From contig CADAHQ010000002.1 in the NCBI GenBank assembly GCA_902787715.1, positions 1 through 64,000 on the forward strand: a stretch of 64,000 nucleotides of DNA. Direction: 5' to 3'. Position 1 is the first letter of the stretch. Each line of letters begins with the position of its first letter. A model generated the notes under the pieces. That model made no database searches and was not told the origin of the DNA. It was given only the letters and a program-made list of their open reading frames with translations. The DNA comes from an uncultured Lachnospiraceae bacterium. GTDB taxonomy: Bacteria > Bacillota > Clostridia > Lachnospirales > Lachnospiraceae. Positions 7,693 to 16,157 of this stretch are shown here, one piece after another. The translations under genes were made by a program, and so were the position numbers.

Positions 7693-8163
7693 TTAGCCTG
7701 CTTTCGAGATTTTGTACATGCGAACGTACCAGAAAACCACGTCCGCAAGGAGAAGCAATCCGGTGAACCAGAGCACTGCAAAGGGAAGCTTTGTTTCGGT
7801 TGCTTTGAGGATGAACAGTACGCCCTGGAGGATGGTGAAAATCCCCAGGGAGATGTCCCCCATGTTGCGGATGCAGTTTTGAATCGGAATTCGGTTGCTT
7901 TCCGTAATCCGGATGCCCGGGTAGAATCCCAATGAAGGGAACAACACGCCGATGGCGTGAACAAATATGAGCAGCAACAAAACTACCGGGATTTCAATTA
8001 GACCGATTTGGAATACAATCTTGGTGCCGGGCCTTAACGAAAACGCATACCGCGGGATGCTGTCCCAGCGGACGGCGTAATACACAAACATCACGATGTT
8101 GATGATCAGACAGACGGCAAAGACCGGAATTTCAACCTTCGGTCGTATCTTTGAGTCCTTCAT
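7693..8163 (-). CDS. four-helix membrane protein, paralogue of the DUF1648-like gene
   Basis: A 156-residue membrane protein with four hydrophobic segments. It follows the same plan as the 159-residue neighbour. Both have a first helix, then a polar loop (VRWDSIPRYAFSLRPGTK in place of the LPAEIPTQFG loop), then a shared segment: GIRITESNRIPIQNCIRNM here and GVTITEANAPRLGACIRNM in the neighbour. The two are therefore diverged duplicates. It sits 29 bases downstream of the ribbon-helix-helix gene on the same strand. No function can be assigned. Confidence 0.7.
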   Translation of the reverse strand: MKDSKIRPKVEIPVFAVCLIINIVMFVYYAVRWDSIPRYAFSLRPGTKIVFQIGLIEIPVVLLLLIFVHAIGVLFPSLGFYPGIRITESNRIPIQNCIRNMGDISLGIFTILQGVLFILKATETKLPFAVLWFTGLLLLADVVFWYVRMYKISKAG

Positions 8164-8192
8164 CTTTCTTCTCCCTGTGCTGTGGCAGCGGT

Positions 8193-8387
8193 TTAAATGT
8201 CAAGCTCCGGTGGAACATCCAGTTCCTTCGGGCGGGGGCTGCCGTTTTTCTTCCGCTGGCGGACGCACTCCGTTAAGAGGTACTCAATCTGGCCGTTGAC
8301 CGACCGGAAATCATCCTCCGCCCATGCGGCGATGGCGTTGTATAACGACTCCGAGAGACGGAGCGGAATCTGCTTTTTCTCTGCCAT
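8193..8387 (-). CDS. small ribbon-helix-helix (Arc-like) protein
   Basis: A 64-residue protein. [20 protein letters not shown] is a beta-strand plus helix typical of Arc/MetJ-type DNA-binding proteins, followed by [14 protein letters not shown] as the second helix and a basic, Pro-rich tail ([16 protein letters not shown]). The pattern is that of small Arc-domain proteins often encoded beside membrane proteins in Clostridia. AAAGGAG lies before the ATG at 8387. It heads the set with the two DUF1648-like genes and could regulate them; a degraded second copy lies between those genes. Confidence 0.78.
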   Translation of the reverse strand: MAEKKQIPLRLSESLYNAIAAWAEDDFRSVNGQIEYLLTECVRQRKKNGSPRPKELDVPPELDI

Positions 8388-8482
8388 TGGAGTCTCCTTT
8401 CAAAACAATGCGGTTGCAATCGGGCAACCGGTAAACGCGGTCATGCGGCTTCCGGAGTACGGAGGCCGCTCTTCTTTGGGGC

Positions 8483-8508
8483 GCCTGCGCCGGGGGCCCG
8501 GCGCAGGC
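8483..8508. repeat. strong GC-rich inverted repeat
   Basis: GCCTGCGCCGGG (8483-8494) and CCCGGCGCAGGC (8497-8508) are perfect complements with a 2-base centre. It lies between the SPFH gene and the ribbon-helix-helix gene (both minus). No T-run follows on either strand, so it is not a standard terminator; it may slow or process read-through RNA. Confidence 0.6.
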
Positions 8509-8533
8509 TGTGTATGCATTGGCCGACAGCTGC

Positions 8534-9580
8534 TTAGTACAGCGTGCCGGAGTTGACAATCGGTTGTGCATCGTGGTTTCCGCAGAGCACTACGAGAAGG
8601 TTCGAAACCATGGCGGCCTTGCGCTCCTCGTCGAGGTTTACGGTGTTGTTCTCCGCGAGGCGGTCAAGGGCAAGCTCTACCATGCCCACGGCGCCGTCGA
8701 CGATCATCTTTCTTGCGTCGATGATGGCGGATGCCTGCTGACGCTGCAGCATAGCAGCGGCAATCTCCGGTGCGTATGCAAGGTAGGTGATGCGTGCCTC
8801 GTAAATCTTCAGGCCGGCGATAGCCACACGCGCCTGAATCTCATCGCGGATGCGCTCCGCAACAATCTCGCTGGAACCGCGGAGGCTGCCCTCGTCTGCC
8901 ACACCGTCGCCGGTGGTGTCAACGCCCGGAGCCACATCGTAAGGGTAGATGCGGACGATATTGCGGAGGGAAGCATCACACTGCAGGGAGAGATACTCCT
9001 TGTAGTTTTCTACGTTGAAGACTGCCTTGGCGGTATCTTCGATGCTCCAGGTCACGGCGATGCCGATTTCCACGGGCGTTCCCAGGCAATCGTTGATCTT
9101 CTGGCGGTTGTTGTTCAGGGTCATGACCTTGAGGGAAAGCTTGTTGTTCACCAGGCCGAGGCCGGAGACCGAAGCAAGGGAAATCGGGCTTTCCGTCTTG
9201 ACGTCACCGCTTTGGTTTAGCTGCGTCTTGGCAGCGGGGTTAATGGAAGTACAGAAGGGATTGACCCAGAAGAAGCCGTCGCCGCGAAGGGTTCCGTAGT
9301 AGCGGCCGAAGAGCGTAAGCACCAGCGCTTCCTGCGGCTTTAAAACCCGGAGACCGAGGAACGGAAACCATCCGACGCAGAGCCAGAGAATTCCGATGAT
9401 CAGCGGGATTAACCAGAGCAGATCATCCTGCACGAAAATTCCGGATACGATGGTCAGTGCCATCGCTCCGAAACAGGAGATCAGTGTGAGCAGAAGCACC
9501 AGCATACCGTTTTTCTTGCCGGTTATGGTTTCTTCCTTACAGACATCGTTCGTGAATGTTATTTTCTTGTTGGTATCCAT
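8534..9580 (-). CDS. SPFH/band 7 membrane protein
   Basis: A 348-residue protein with two adjacent transmembrane helices near the N-terminus (about residues 28-75, LVLLLTLISCFGAMALTIV and LLWLIPLIIGILWLCVGW). An SPFH (stomatin/prohibitin/flotillin) domain starts at RVLKPQEALVLTLFGRYYGT and is followed by a helical region (RQQASAIIDARKMIVDGAVG). Such proteins form large membrane-bound oligomers. The ATG at 9580 is chosen because AAGGAGG precedes it. Its promoter and two dyad elements lie just upstream. The role is not known beyond membrane organisation. Confidence 0.87.
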   Translation of the reverse strand: MDTNKKITFTNDVCKEETITGKKNGMLVLLLTLISCFGAMALTIVSGIFVQDDLLWLIPLIIGILWLCVGWFPFLGLRVLKPQEALVLTLFGRYYGTLRGDGFFWVNPFCTSINPAAKTQLNQSGDVKTESPISLASVSGLGLVNNKLSLKVMTLNNNRQKINDCLGTPVEIGIAVTWSIEDTAKAVFNVENYKEYLSLQCDASLRNIVRIYPYDVAPGVDTTGDGVADEGSLRGSSEIVAERIRDEIQARVAIAGLKIYEARITYLAYAPEIAAAMLQRQQASAIIDARKMIVDGAVGMVELALDRLAENNTVNLDEERKAAMVSNLLVVLCGNHDAQPIVNSGTLY

Positions 9581-9600
9581 GAGAACCTCCTTATGATATG

Positions 9601-9621
9601 TCACTTTCCCCAGCAAAGTGA
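9601..9621. promoter_or_regulatory. dyad in the SPFH leader
   Basis: TCACTTT (9601-9607) and AAAGTGA (9615-9621) form a perfect 7+7 dyad with a 7-base centre, 20 bases before the SPFH start codon. It would form a hairpin beside the ribosome site. Confidence 0.45.
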
Positions 9622-9631
9622 CGGACGCGAT

Positions 9632-9650
9632 TGATATCGTTTTGATATCA
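9632..9650. promoter_or_regulatory. dyad operator candidate before the SPFH gene
   Basis: TGATATC (9632-9638) and GATATCA (9644-9650) are a perfect 7+7 dyad with a 5-base centre, just downstream of the expected transcription start (near 9654). It fits a repressor operator. Confidence 0.5.
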
Positions 9651-9660
9651 TCTTGAAATT

Positions 9661-9689
9661 GTTTTATCACACCTTTCGGAAAATGTCAA
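9661..9689 (-). promoter_or_regulatory. promoter of the SPFH gene
   Basis: On the minus strand: TTGACA (complement of 9684-9689), 17-base spacer, TAAAAC (complement of 9661-9666). Confidence 0.65.
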
Positions 9690-9707
9690 TAGAATTTACA
9701 AAATTTT

Positions 9708-9736
9708 TTGCAAAGTATGGCGAATCGACTTAAACT
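9708..9736 (+). promoter_or_regulatory. possible promoter of the hydrolase gene
   Basis: TTGCAA at 9708-9713, 17-base spacer, TAAACT at 9731-9736; moderate match. Confidence 0.4.
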
Positions 9737-9811
9737 ATGGTAAAATTAACAAAATACCGAAACGATGTCCGGCGGGAGGGATGGATTTTCCGACGGGACG
9801 GAGGAGGGAAA

Positions 9812-10636
9812 ATGGACGGGGCTACTCTGTATATCAAGCAGTTGAAACCGTATTTATATCTTTTGGATGAGGAACACCAGGCGACGGGGTACCTCGTCAT
9901 CGGGGAGAACAAGGCGGTTCTCATCGATACCATGAACGGGCTGACGAACCTGCGGGCTGAGGTGGAGAAGCTGACGGACAAACCGGTCATGGTGGTCAAC
10001 ACCCACGGTCATCCGGACCACGTGTTCGGAAATGTCTACTTTGACGAGGCGTACATCCACCCGAAGGATGTGGAAATGGCGCAGTCCTTCACGAAGTCGG
10101 AGGAATACCGCCGCGTGTTCACGGACAAGGGCCTGTTCATGCCGCCGTTTAAGCCGATTCAGGGAGGCGATGTGATTGACCTGGGCGGGAAGACCTTGGA
10201 GGTTTACGACCTTCCGGGGCACACCGCGGGAGGAATCCTTCTGCTGCTTAAGGAGGACCGGATTCTCTTTGTCGGCGACGGAATCAACCACCACCTGTGG
10301 ATGCAGCTGGAGGGTTGTATGCCCGTAAGCGAGTACGTGAAGGAGCTTGACAAGGTCCTGTTCCTTGAGAAGGAGGCGGACGTCATTCTCCACGGCCATG
10401 CGCAGGATTATGACGACATCTCCTTGATGCGGTGCGTGCGGAACGCCTGCGCGGAGATTGCCGAGGGGAAGACCGCGGAGGACGAGCCGTACCCGTGGTT
10501 TGCGGGAGTCGGAAAGAAGCATCGGATTCCTTTGATGCCCGGAAAGCACTATCAGCAGAGCGACAGCGTCATCTGCTATGACCCGGAAAATGTTCTCCCG
10601 GATCAGACCGCATTCTTTAAGAAACACATACGATAG
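9812..10636 (+). CDS. metallo-beta-lactamase-fold hydrolase
   Basis: A 274-residue soluble hydrolase. The metal-binding motif THGHPDH is present at about residues 69-75, followed by a Gly-rich LPGHTAGG (third His), a VGDGINHHLW segment (Asp ligand) and a late HGHAQDYDD (last His). The family includes glyoxalase II, thiolesterases and lactonases; substrate cannot be read here. The ATG at 9812 is chosen because GGAGGAGGGAAA precedes it. The next gene begins 10 bases after the stop, so the two are co-transcribed. Confidence 0.85.
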   Translation: MDGATLYIKQLKPYLYLLDEEHQATGYLVIGENKAVLIDTMNGLTNLRAEVEKLTDKPVMVVNTHGHPDHVFGNVYFDEAYIHPKDVEMAQSFTKSEEYRRVFTDKGLFMPPFKPIQGGDVIDLGGKTLEVYDLPGHTAGGILLLLKEDRILFVGDGINHHLWMQLEGCMPVSEYVKELDKVLFLEKEADVILHGHAQDYDDISLMRCVRNACAEIAEGKTAEDEPYPWFAGVGKKHRIPLMPGKHYQQSDSVICYDPENVLPDQTAFFKKHIR

Positions 10637-10645
10637 GGGGATTGT

Positions 10646-11383
10646 ATGAAGGATTCGGCATTGATGAGGATTGTGAGACCGATTATTATTCTGGTTGTAT
10701 TTTCCGTCGCTTACGTCGGCGGGTTGAAACTGATTAATAAGTATATCAAGCTGGACGGGCCGACGCATCAGGAATTGTCGGACGAGCTTGGGGAGATCCG
10801 CACGGAATCCCGGAAGAACGATCCGGAGAAGAAGGCTGAGATTTCCCAAAAGCTTCTGGATATGGAGTACCGGGTTTACTACCGGGACAAAGAGGAGGAC
10901 CGCAATAACCTTCATCTTTTCATCTGGGCAATCGCCGGTATTATTGAAATCGGCATGCTTTTGTACCTGGTGAGGCTGTGCCTCGGGCCGAAGCGCTCCG
11001 CCGGGAAGATCATCGGCCAGCTTTTGCTGTGCGCCGCAATTCTCGGAGGCGCATACGGGCTGACGAAATTGCCGATCCGGAAGCTCCCGCCGAAGCCGGG
11101 GGAGGTTACGTGCCGTGCCATTACCTCCGAGGTGAAGCGGAAGGATATAAGGCATCATCACGATTCCGACGATGGGGCGGATCACTCGGGCGACTGGACG
11201 GAGCATATGATTTTTCTTGTCGGCGTGAACGGCGAGGAGGTCAAATTCAACGTGACCGAGGACGAGTACAATAAAACAAAGGAACACGACACCCGGTATA
11301 TCGCGGTTGCCGAGGCCGGGGACGAGGTGTTTTACATGAATTATTACAATCCGGCGAGCTATCGATTGCCGGAGAACAAATGA
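10646..11383 (+). CDS. hypothetical membrane protein
   Basis: A 245-residue protein with an N-terminal helix (about 11-30, PIIILVVFSVAYVGGLKLI), a charged coiled stretch (about 38-85), two more helices (about 90-112 and 117-135), and a C-terminal soluble beta-rich domain with a His/Asp-rich patch (RHHHDSDDGADHSGDW) that could bind metal. No family is recognised. It follows the hydrolase gene by 9 bases with GGGGG upstream of the ATG. Confidence 0.65.
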   Translation: MKDSALMRIVRPIIILVVFSVAYVGGLKLINKYIKLDGPTHQELSDELGEIRTESRKNDPEKKAEISQKLLDMEYRVYYRDKEEDRNNLHLFIWAIAGIIEIGMLLYLVRLCLGPKRSAGKIIGQLLLCAAILGGAYGLTKLPIRKLPPKPGEVTCRAITSEVKRKDIRHHHDSDDGADHSGDWTEHMIFLVGVNGEEVKFNVTEDEYNKTKEHDTRYIAVAEAGDEVFYMNYYNPASYRLPENK

Positions 11384-11390
11384 GAATTTA

Positions 11391-11440
11391 ACGCAAAAAA
11401 ACAGAGCGGAATCCGATGTGGATTTCCGCTCCTTCTTATT
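11391..11440. terminator. bidirectional terminator
   Basis: GAGCGGA (11404-11410) and TCCGCTC (11425-11431) with an inner TCC/GGA extension. The plus side continues into CTTCTTATTTT, the minus side into a run of seven T (11394-11400 complement). It serves both convergent units. Confidence 0.8.
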
Positions 11441-11490
11441 TTCGGAAAATTCTTCCGTATGCGGAGATGTGCTTCCGCTCTACGGTGTTG

Positions 11491-13230
11491 TTACGCCTCC
11501 CGGCTTCCCGCAAGATACAGCGTCCGGTAGAAGGTGTCGCCGGCCATGAGGGTGTCGTGGGTGCCCTGCTCAATCACGTTGCCGTCCTTCATCACGAGGA
11601 TGAGGTCCGCGTTTTTGATGGTGGAGAGACGGTGGGCAACGATGAAACTGGTGCGGCCCTTCATCATGGTGGCAAATGCATCCTGAATCTTCCACTCGGT
11701 GCGGGTGTCGATGGAGGAGGTTGCCTCGTCGAGAATGAGGATGGGCGGCAGGCAGAGCATGACGCGGGCGATGCACAAAAGCTGGCGCTGGCCGGCGGAT
11801 AGACCGCCGCCGTGCTCGCCGAGGACAGTGTCATAGCCGTTTGGAAGACGGCGGATGAAACTGTGGGCGTGGGCAGCCTTCGCGGCTTCCTTGATTTCCT
11901 CGTCCGTGGCGTCCGGCTTGCCCATGGCGATGTTGTCGCGGATGGTGCCGTCCGAAAGCCACGTGTCCTGCAATACCATGCCGATGTTTTTGCGCAGGAA
12001 GGACTTCGGAATGTCCTTAAGGGGCAGCCCGTCGAAGGTAATCTCGCCGTCGTTAATCTCATAGAAGCGCATCAGCAGGTTGATGAGCGTAGTCTTGCCG
12101 CAGCCGGTGGGACCGACGATGGCGATGCGCATGCCGGAGTTTACGGAGATGTTCATGTCCGTGATCAAAGGCCGCTCCGGCACATAGGAAAATGCCACAT
12201 GGGAGAAGTTGATGTCGCCTTTGAGAGCCTGCGGCAGGGATGCATCTTCCGTCTGAACCTCCGGAAGCGGTTCGTCGAGAAGCTCGAAGATGCGCGCCGC
12301 GCAGGCGAGGGCGTTCTGCAGCTCGGTGACGACGCCGGAAATCTCGTTGAAGGGCTTTGCGTATTGGCCGGCGTAAGCGAGCATCGTTGTGAGCATACCG
12401 ACGGAAAGGGAACCGCCGATGACCGCGAAGGAGCCCACCAGGGCGCAGGCCGCGTAGACCGTGGAGTTGACAAACCGCGTGCACGGATTGGTCAGGGAGG
12501 AGAAGAAGGTCGCCTTCAGGGCGCAGTCGCAAAGGGTCTCGTCGCAGGCGTTGAACTGCTCTGCGGCGCGGCTTTCGTAGGAGTATGCCTGGACAATCTT
12601 CGCCTGTCCGACAAATTCATCGATCAGCGAAGTCTGCTTTGCGCGGGCCTCGCTCTGGGCGCGGAACATCCTAAAGGTCCGGGATGCGATGAAGCGCGCA
12701 ACGAAGAGCGACAGCGGCGTCAGAAGCATGACCACAAGGGCGATTTTAATGTTGGTAAGGAACATCAGAACAAGGGTGCCGACGATGGTCAGGATGCCCG
12801 TGAAGAATTGGGCGAAGCCAAGCAGCAGGCCATCGGAAACCTGGTCGACGTCGGTTACCACGCGGCTTATGATGTCGCCGTTGGAGCGCGCATCGAGGTA
12901 GGAAAGCGGCAGCCGGGTGATGTGGTTAATAGCGTCGTTTCGGATGTCGCGGACGACGCGGAAGGATACGCGGTTTAAGAGAAGGCTCATAAGCCACGTG
13001 CAGCAGGCGGAGATCAGAATGAAGATGCCCGCCGTGCGTAAAAAGCCCCAAAGCGCGTCAAATGCAACCTTCCCCGGGCCGACGATGGTGTCGATTGCGG
13101 CACCCACCTTCTTCGGAACGAGAATTTGCAGAATGACCGAGCCTGCGGCAAGCAGGAGCGCTAAAAGCAGGAGCGGAAGGGAGCGCTTTAAGTAGTGCAT
13201 CAGGTGCGAAAGAATGGATTTCGTTTTCAT
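11491..13230 (-). CDS. ABC exporter half-transporter, canonical-site subunit
   Basis: A 579-residue type IV ABC exporter half: six transmembrane helices (about 1-320) then a nucleotide-binding domain. The domain carries Walker A GPTGCGKTT, Q-loop VLQDTWL, signature LSAGQRQ, Walker B ILILDEATSSID with the catalytic Glu, and switch His in VAHRLST. The signature is non-canonical (A for G), while the partner encoded just upstream has a good signature but a poor Walker B. That complementarity is the hallmark of heterodimeric exporters such as TM287/288 or BmrCD. The gene overlaps its partner by 4 bases (ATGA). Substrate unknown; drug or lipid export are usual. Confidence 0.9.
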   Translation of the reverse strand: MKTKSILSHLMHYLKRSLPLLLLALLLAAGSVILQILVPKKVGAAIDTIVGPGKVAFDALWGFLRTAGIFILISACCTWLMSLLLNRVSFRVVRDIRNDAINHITRLPLSYLDARSNGDIISRVVTDVDQVSDGLLLGFAQFFTGILTIVGTLVLMFLTNIKIALVVMLLTPLSLFVARFIASRTFRMFRAQSEARAKQTSLIDEFVGQAKIVQAYSYESRAAEQFNACDETLCDCALKATFFSSLTNPCTRFVNSTVYAACALVGSFAVIGGSLSVGMLTTMLAYAGQYAKPFNEISGVVTELQNALACAARIFELLDEPLPEVQTEDASLPQALKGDINFSHVAFSYVPERPLITDMNISVNSGMRIAIVGPTGCGKTTLINLLMRFYEINDGEITFDGLPLKDIPKSFLRKNIGMVLQDTWLSDGTIRDNIAMGKPDATDEEIKEAAKAAHAHSFIRRLPNGYDTVLGEHGGGLSAGQRQLLCIARVMLCLPPILILDEATSSIDTRTEWKIQDAFATMMKGRTSFIVAHRLSTIKNADLILVMKDGNVIEQGTHDTLMAGDTFYRTLYLAGSREA

Positions 13231-15278
13231 CTTGCACCTCCTTCCACGGCGATGCCCGAGGCCGCCGCAATCTCGCGGTAAACCGGGCAGGAGGCAAGGA
13301 GCTCTTCGTGGGTACCGTTGCCCACCAGCTCGCCGTCCTCCATCACGAGGATACGGTCGCAGGAAGTGAGGGCGCCGGCGCGCTGGGAGACGTAGAAAAT
13401 CGTCTTGCCCTTGGCCTCGTGAAGGGTCTTGCGAAGCTTCTGTTCGGTGGCGTAATCGAGAGCCGAGCCGGAGTCGTCGAGAATCAGGACGTCGGCGTCA
13501 GAGACAAATGCACGTGCAATGGTAAGGCGCTGCCGTTGTCCGCCGGAGAAATTGCTGCCGCCCTTGGAAACCGGGGCGTCCAGGCCTTCCGGAAGGGCGC
13601 GGATGAAGTCCGCAGCGCAGGCCCGCTCAAGCGCATCCCAAAGCTCTTCGTCGGTGGCGTCCGGCTTTCCCCAGAGGAGGTTGCTGCGGACGGTGCCTGA
13701 GAACAGCACGGCCTTCTGCGGAACGATGCGAACGGCGCCGCGGAGGGAATCCACGTCATAGTCGCGGACCTCGTGGCCGAACACGGAGAGGGAGCCGCCG
13801 GTGATGTCGTAGAACCGCGGCAGGAGCTGCACAAGGGATGTCTTGCCGGAGCCGGTGCCGCCGATGACGCCCACGTACTCGCCTTCGTAAATATCACAAT
13901 TGATGCCCGAGAGCATGTCGGAGGAAGCTCCCGCATAGCGGAGCGAAACGTCCTTGAAGGAAATGATCGGCGCCTTGCCGGAATCCGCGGAGGCGTCGGA
14001 GGAACCGAGGGAACGGTCCGGCGCGGAATCCCCGGAATCGGCTGTCGCGTCAGAATCCGCCGAATCGGTTCTCGCGTCTGCGGCCGCGGCGTCCCCGTCT
14101 AAGCCCGCAAGGAAGTTCTGATAATCGGAAGTTTCAAAGCGGTTGAGGGATACTTCGCCGTCGTCCGGGTCCGAGAGAGGAATGACATCGCCACCGTCGG
14201 AATCACCAAAGGAAATGTCGGAAGAATCGCCGAAGGAGATGTTGAGGGAGCGGTCCGGCGTAGCTTCGCCTGCATCGGCAGCGGCGACGCGAAGCGGACG
14301 CTCCACAAGAAGCGCACCCTCCGGGGAAACCACGGAAGGCTGAATCTCAAAGATGCTCTGCACGCGGTTGCCGCAGGCAATCGCGCGGGTGACATTAAGA
14401 ATCAGGTTGGCGAGCTTCACAAGCTCCACGAGAATCTGTGCCATGTAGTTATAGAGGGCAACGACCTCGCCCTGGGAAAGATGCCCCGAATCGACGCGCA
14501 GGGCGCCCACGTACACCAAAAGCAGGATGACGAGGTTTACAATGCAGTAGGTGAGAGGATTCAAAAGAGACGAGATGGCACCCACGGTAGTCTGGCTGTG
14601 GGCAAGCTCATCAGTGCGGGTTTCGAAGTCGGCGCGCTCGGCGGCCTCCTTGTTAAACGCGCGGAGCACGCGCACACCGCCTAAGTTTCTTCGAAGAGCG
14701 CTCACGACGCGGTCCAGGCGGCCCTGCACCCGCTTATACAAAGGAATCGTGATGAGCATGATGGCGAAGATGACGATTGCAAGCACCGGAATCAAGCCCA
14801 CGAATACAAGCGCCGCGTGGGAATCCACGGTAAATGCCATCGCCGTCGCGCCGAAAACGATAAACGGCGAGCGCATGAGAAGGCGAAGCGTCAGGTTGAC
14901 GCCGTTCTGAATCTGGTTCATGTCCCCCGTGAGGCGCGTGATCAGAGTGTCCGTGCCCACCGTGTCAATCTCGGTGTAGGAGAGCTTTCCGAGGTGCGCG
15001 AACAAAGCGCGGCGCACGCGGCCGGTGTAACCCACGGCAACCTTCGCCGAGAAGTATTGCGCGGTCACGGCAAATGCAAGCCCCGCGATGCCGAAAACCA
15101 CCATCAAAATGACGCGGCGCACAATGTAGCCGCGGTCCCCGCCGGCGATGCCGACGTCGATAATCTGGGCGACAATCAAAGGAACCAGCAGTTCCATGAT
15201 TGCCTCGAAAAGTTTGAAGAGGGGAGCGGCAACCGCCCGAAGCCGGTAGCCGTCCATAAAGCGAAGTAATTTGCGCAT
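13227..15278 (-). CDS. ABC exporter half-transporter, degenerate-site subunit with acidic linker
   Basis: A 683-residue ABC half-exporter, about 100 residues longer than usual. The membrane domain spans about 1-310. Residues about 313-435 are an inserted Asp/Ser/Ala/Gly-rich linker with short internal repeats (ISFGDS twice, PDRSL twice). The nucleotide-binding domain then follows with Walker A GGTGSGKTS, signature SGGQRQ, Walker B LILDDSGSALD (Asp for the catalytic Glu) and a Gln in place of the switch His (VSQRAGAL). The degenerate ATP site matches heterodimeric exporters, with the 579-residue protein as partner. The linker is unusual. The gene has its own promoter at 15327-15355. Confidence 0.9.
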   Translation of the reverse strand: MRKLLRFMDGYRLRAVAAPLFKLFEAIMELLVPLIVAQIIDVGIAGGDRGYIVRRVILMVVFGIAGLAFAVTAQYFSAKVAVGYTGRVRRALFAHLGKLSYTEIDTVGTDTLITRLTGDMNQIQNGVNLTLRLLMRSPFIVFGATAMAFTVDSHAALVFVGLIPVLAIVIFAIMLITIPLYKRVQGRLDRVVSALRRNLGGVRVLRAFNKEAAERADFETRTDELAHSQTTVGAISSLLNPLTYCIVNLVILLLVYVGALRVDSGHLSQGEVVALYNYMAQILVELVKLANLILNVTRAIACGNRVQSIFEIQPSVVSPEGALLVERPLRVAAADAGEATPDRSLNISFGDSSDISFGDSDGGDVIPLSDPDDGEVSLNRFETSDYQNFLAGLDGDAAAADARTDSADSDATADSGDSAPDRSLGSSDASADSGKAPIISFKDVSLRYAGASSDMLSGINCDIYEGEYVGVIGGTGSGKTSLVQLLPRFYDITGGSLSVFGHEVRDYDVDSLRGAVRIVPQKAVLFSGTVRSNLLWGKPDATDEELWDALERACAADFIRALPEGLDAPVSKGGSNFSGGQRQRLTIARAFVSDADVLILDDSGSALDYATEQKLRKTLHEAKGKTIFYVSQRAGALTSCDRILVMEDGELVGNGTHEELLASCPVYREIAAASGIAVEGGAR

Positions 15279-15326
15279 GTCCTTAACCCGCCTGTGCGGG
15301 ATTCCTCTCTATAATTTTCTGTTCTG

Positions 15327-15355
15327 ATGATACCCGTTTTCCGCGAAAATCGCAA
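15327..15355 (-). promoter_or_regulatory. promoter of the ABC exporter operon
   Basis: On the minus strand: TTGCGA (complement of 15350-15355), 17-base spacer, TATCAT (complement of 15327-15332). Divergent from the promoter at 15367. Confidence 0.6.
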
Positions 15356-15366
15356 GTCCAACCTTC

Positions 15367-15395
15367 TTGAAAAAACGCCTGTACTATGGCATAAT
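15367..15395 (+). promoter_or_regulatory. promoter of the AlkD-like/two-component operon
   Basis: TTGAAA at 15367-15372, 17-base spacer, CATAAT at 15390-15395. A small hairpin (GCGCCG 15424-15429 / CGGCGC 15435-15440) lies in the leader. Confidence 0.65.
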
Positions 15396-15485
15396 AACAG
15401 AAAGGCTTTTCATTTATGAAACTGCGCCGCGAATCGGCGCGGAACGGGGGCGGGACGCGGGCCCCGACGGAGGAATCGGAAGAGT

Positions 15486-16157
15486 ATGACAGTGTACGAT
15501 CAATTATATGCAGCGCGGGATGAAGGCTATAAGGAATTCCAGGCGAAACTGGTGCCGAACATTCCCGCAGAGAGCATCTTAGGCGTGCGGACGCCGGCGA
15601 TGCGGGCGATTGCGAAGGAAGTGGCAAAAAGCGGGGAGAGGGATGGATTTTTAGCGAGTCTGCCCCATACGTGCTACGAGGAAAATCTCGTGCACTTCTT
15701 CGTGATTGCGGAGATAAGGGATTTTGCAACGTGCGTCGCGGCGGTGGAAACGTTTCTTCCCTACGTGGACTGCTGGCCGGTTTCGGACCAGGCGACGCCC
15801 AAGGCGTTTCGGAAGAACCACGAAAAGCTTCTTCCCTATATCAAAAAATGGATTGCCTCCCCGCATGTGTATACCGCAAGGTTCGGGCTGCGGATGCTCA
15901 TGAACGAGTTTTTGGGGGAGGATTTTACGAAGGAATATTTGGAGCTTGCTGCGTCGGCCGCGGGCGAGGATTACTATCTTAAAATGATGCAGGCGTGGTT
16001 TTTTGCGACGGCGCTTGCGAAGCAGTACGACGCGACGGTGCCCTACATGGAGCCCGGGCGGCTCGACGAGTGGGTCCGGAAGAAGTCGATTCAGAAGGCG
16101 TTGGAGAGCTTCCGCGTGAGCGAAGAGCATAAGGAGTATCTGAGGAAAATGCGATGA
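15486..16157 (+). CDS. AlkD-like DNA alkylation repair protein
   Basis: A 223-residue all-helical protein of the AlkD/HEAT-like glycosylase family. Typical segments are ILGVRTPAMRAIAKE near the N-terminus, CYEENLVHFFVIA, the WPVSDQATPKAF block (family: W.vcD....k), YTARFGLRMLMNEFL, and YYLKMMQAWFFATALAKQY. Family members excise bulky or cationic alkylated bases; some paralogues have lost activity. The second block carries the Trp and Asp expected for the active site. The ATG at 15486 follows GGAGGAATCGGAAGAG. Its last four bases overlap the start of a response regulator, so the repair gene is the first gene of a regulatory operon. Confidence 0.83.
   Translation: MTVYDQLYAARDEGYKEFQAKLVPNIPAESILGVRTPAMRAIAKEVAKSGERDGFLASLPHTCYEENLVHFFVIAEIRDFATCVAAVETFLPYVDCWPVSDQATPKAFRKNHEKLLPYIKKWIASPHVYTARFGLRMLMNEFLGEDFTKEYLELAASAAGEDYYLKMMQAWFFATALAKQYDATVPYMEPGRLDEWVRKKSIQKALESFRVSEEHKEYLRKMR

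Noticed and set aside
8483..8508. Terminator of the SPFH gene
   Set aside because: The stem is very strong but neither side has a T-run; kept as an inverted repeat only.
15416..15524. A small open frame (ATG 15416) in the AlkD leader
   Set aside because: No ribosome site, no family likeness, and it runs out of frame into the real gene.
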